A stretch of DNA of 5,926 nucleotides from JALYIM01 sp040003205 (GTDB taxonomy: Bacteria; Acidobacteriota; Terriglobia; Terriglobales; Acidobacteriaceae), in the NCBI GenBank assembly GCA_040003205.1, contig JBDUDA010000197.1, forward strand, positions 1 through 5,926. The letters are read 5' to 3'. Below, piece by piece: positions 5,827-5,926 of the stretch (positions are counted from its first letter, which is position 1; every line of letters begins with the position of its first letter). A program made the position numbers and the translations under genes. The notes under the pieces are model-generated. The model ran no database searches. It was not told the DNA's origin and saw only the letters and a list, made by a program, of their open reading frames with translations.

Positions 5827-5926
5827 ATGAGACAGGTTATTTTCGCGGTATTGGGGCTGGGCGTTATCACGGTGGTAGCAGCAATGATTCCAGACATCAA
5901 ACGCTACATGAAAATTAATTCGATGT
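5827..5926 (+). CDS. Single-span small membrane protein, DUF6893-like (3' end outside window)
   Basis: 33 codons are visible with no stop before the edge. Residues 4-21 (VIFAVLGLGVITVVAAMI) form one hydrophobic span, preceded by a single Arg and followed by PDIKRYMKINSM, a basic juxtamembrane tail. The pattern of one short span followed by (P)DI+RY+K(I/M) resembles the actinobacterial small-protein family DUF6893 (about 40 residues), so the gene probably ends within a few codons of the edge. It starts 21 bases after the protease stop with a good ribosome binding site, which makes it the next member of the operon. It could tether the hydrogenase or an accessory protein to the inner face of the membrane. 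Such a role is a guess, and a cleaved signal peptide is an alternative reading of the N-terminus. The family call is moderate; the membrane span is clear. Confidence 0.65.
   Translation, partial: MRQVIFAVLGLGVITVVAAMIPDIKRYMKINSM

Overview
The window is a stretch of one densely packed, all plus-strand operon for an aerobic uptake [NiFe]-hydrogenase of the type called group 1h (formerly group 5, 'actinobacterial-type' or high-affinity hydrogenase, Hhy). The large subunit carries the CGICGDNH N-terminal and DPCLPCGVH C-terminal nickel motifs, and its gene is followed by the accessory genes that typically accompany this class. These enzymes let aerobic soil bacteria oxidise trace atmospheric H2 during starvation. 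The moderate GC content by eye, the mixed codon use and the gene set would fit a soil Acidobacteriota or similar lineage better than a very GC-rich actinomycete. That is inference; nothing in the window fixes the taxon.

Layout: (1) 1-1677, hydrogenase large subunit hhyL, truncated at the 5' edge; the small subunit gene is presumably upstream. (2) 1713-2249, NifU-like Fe-S protein (HhyE type). (3) 2283-2480, a 65-residue disordered, Pro-rich small protein. (4) 2516-3181, DUF5947-type protein with a Cys/His zinc-finger-like site. (5) 3174-3863, DUF6084-type protein. (6) 3860-4888, a 342-residue hydrogenase-associated protein of unknown function. (7) 4892-5269, a small beta-rich protein of unknown function. 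(8) 5266-5805, hydrogenase maturation endopeptidase. (9) 5827 to the window end, a single-span small membrane protein (DUF6893-like), truncated by the edge. The longest non-coding gap is 35 bases, and three gene pairs overlap by 4 to 8 bases, so the block is very probably one transcript with translational coupling. No promoter, terminator, RNA gene, mobile element or CRISPR array is visible.

Working together: the large subunit holds the NiFe(CN)2CO site. The endopeptidase removes the 23-residue tail after the last nickel-ligand motif once nickel is in. The NifU-like protein is a candidate Fe-S carrier or electron relay. The five proteins of unknown function (65-residue, DUF5947, DUF6084, 342-residue and 125-residue) plus the membrane microprotein form a guild that seems to belong with this hydrogenase class. 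The guild is the least understood and most interesting part of the window.
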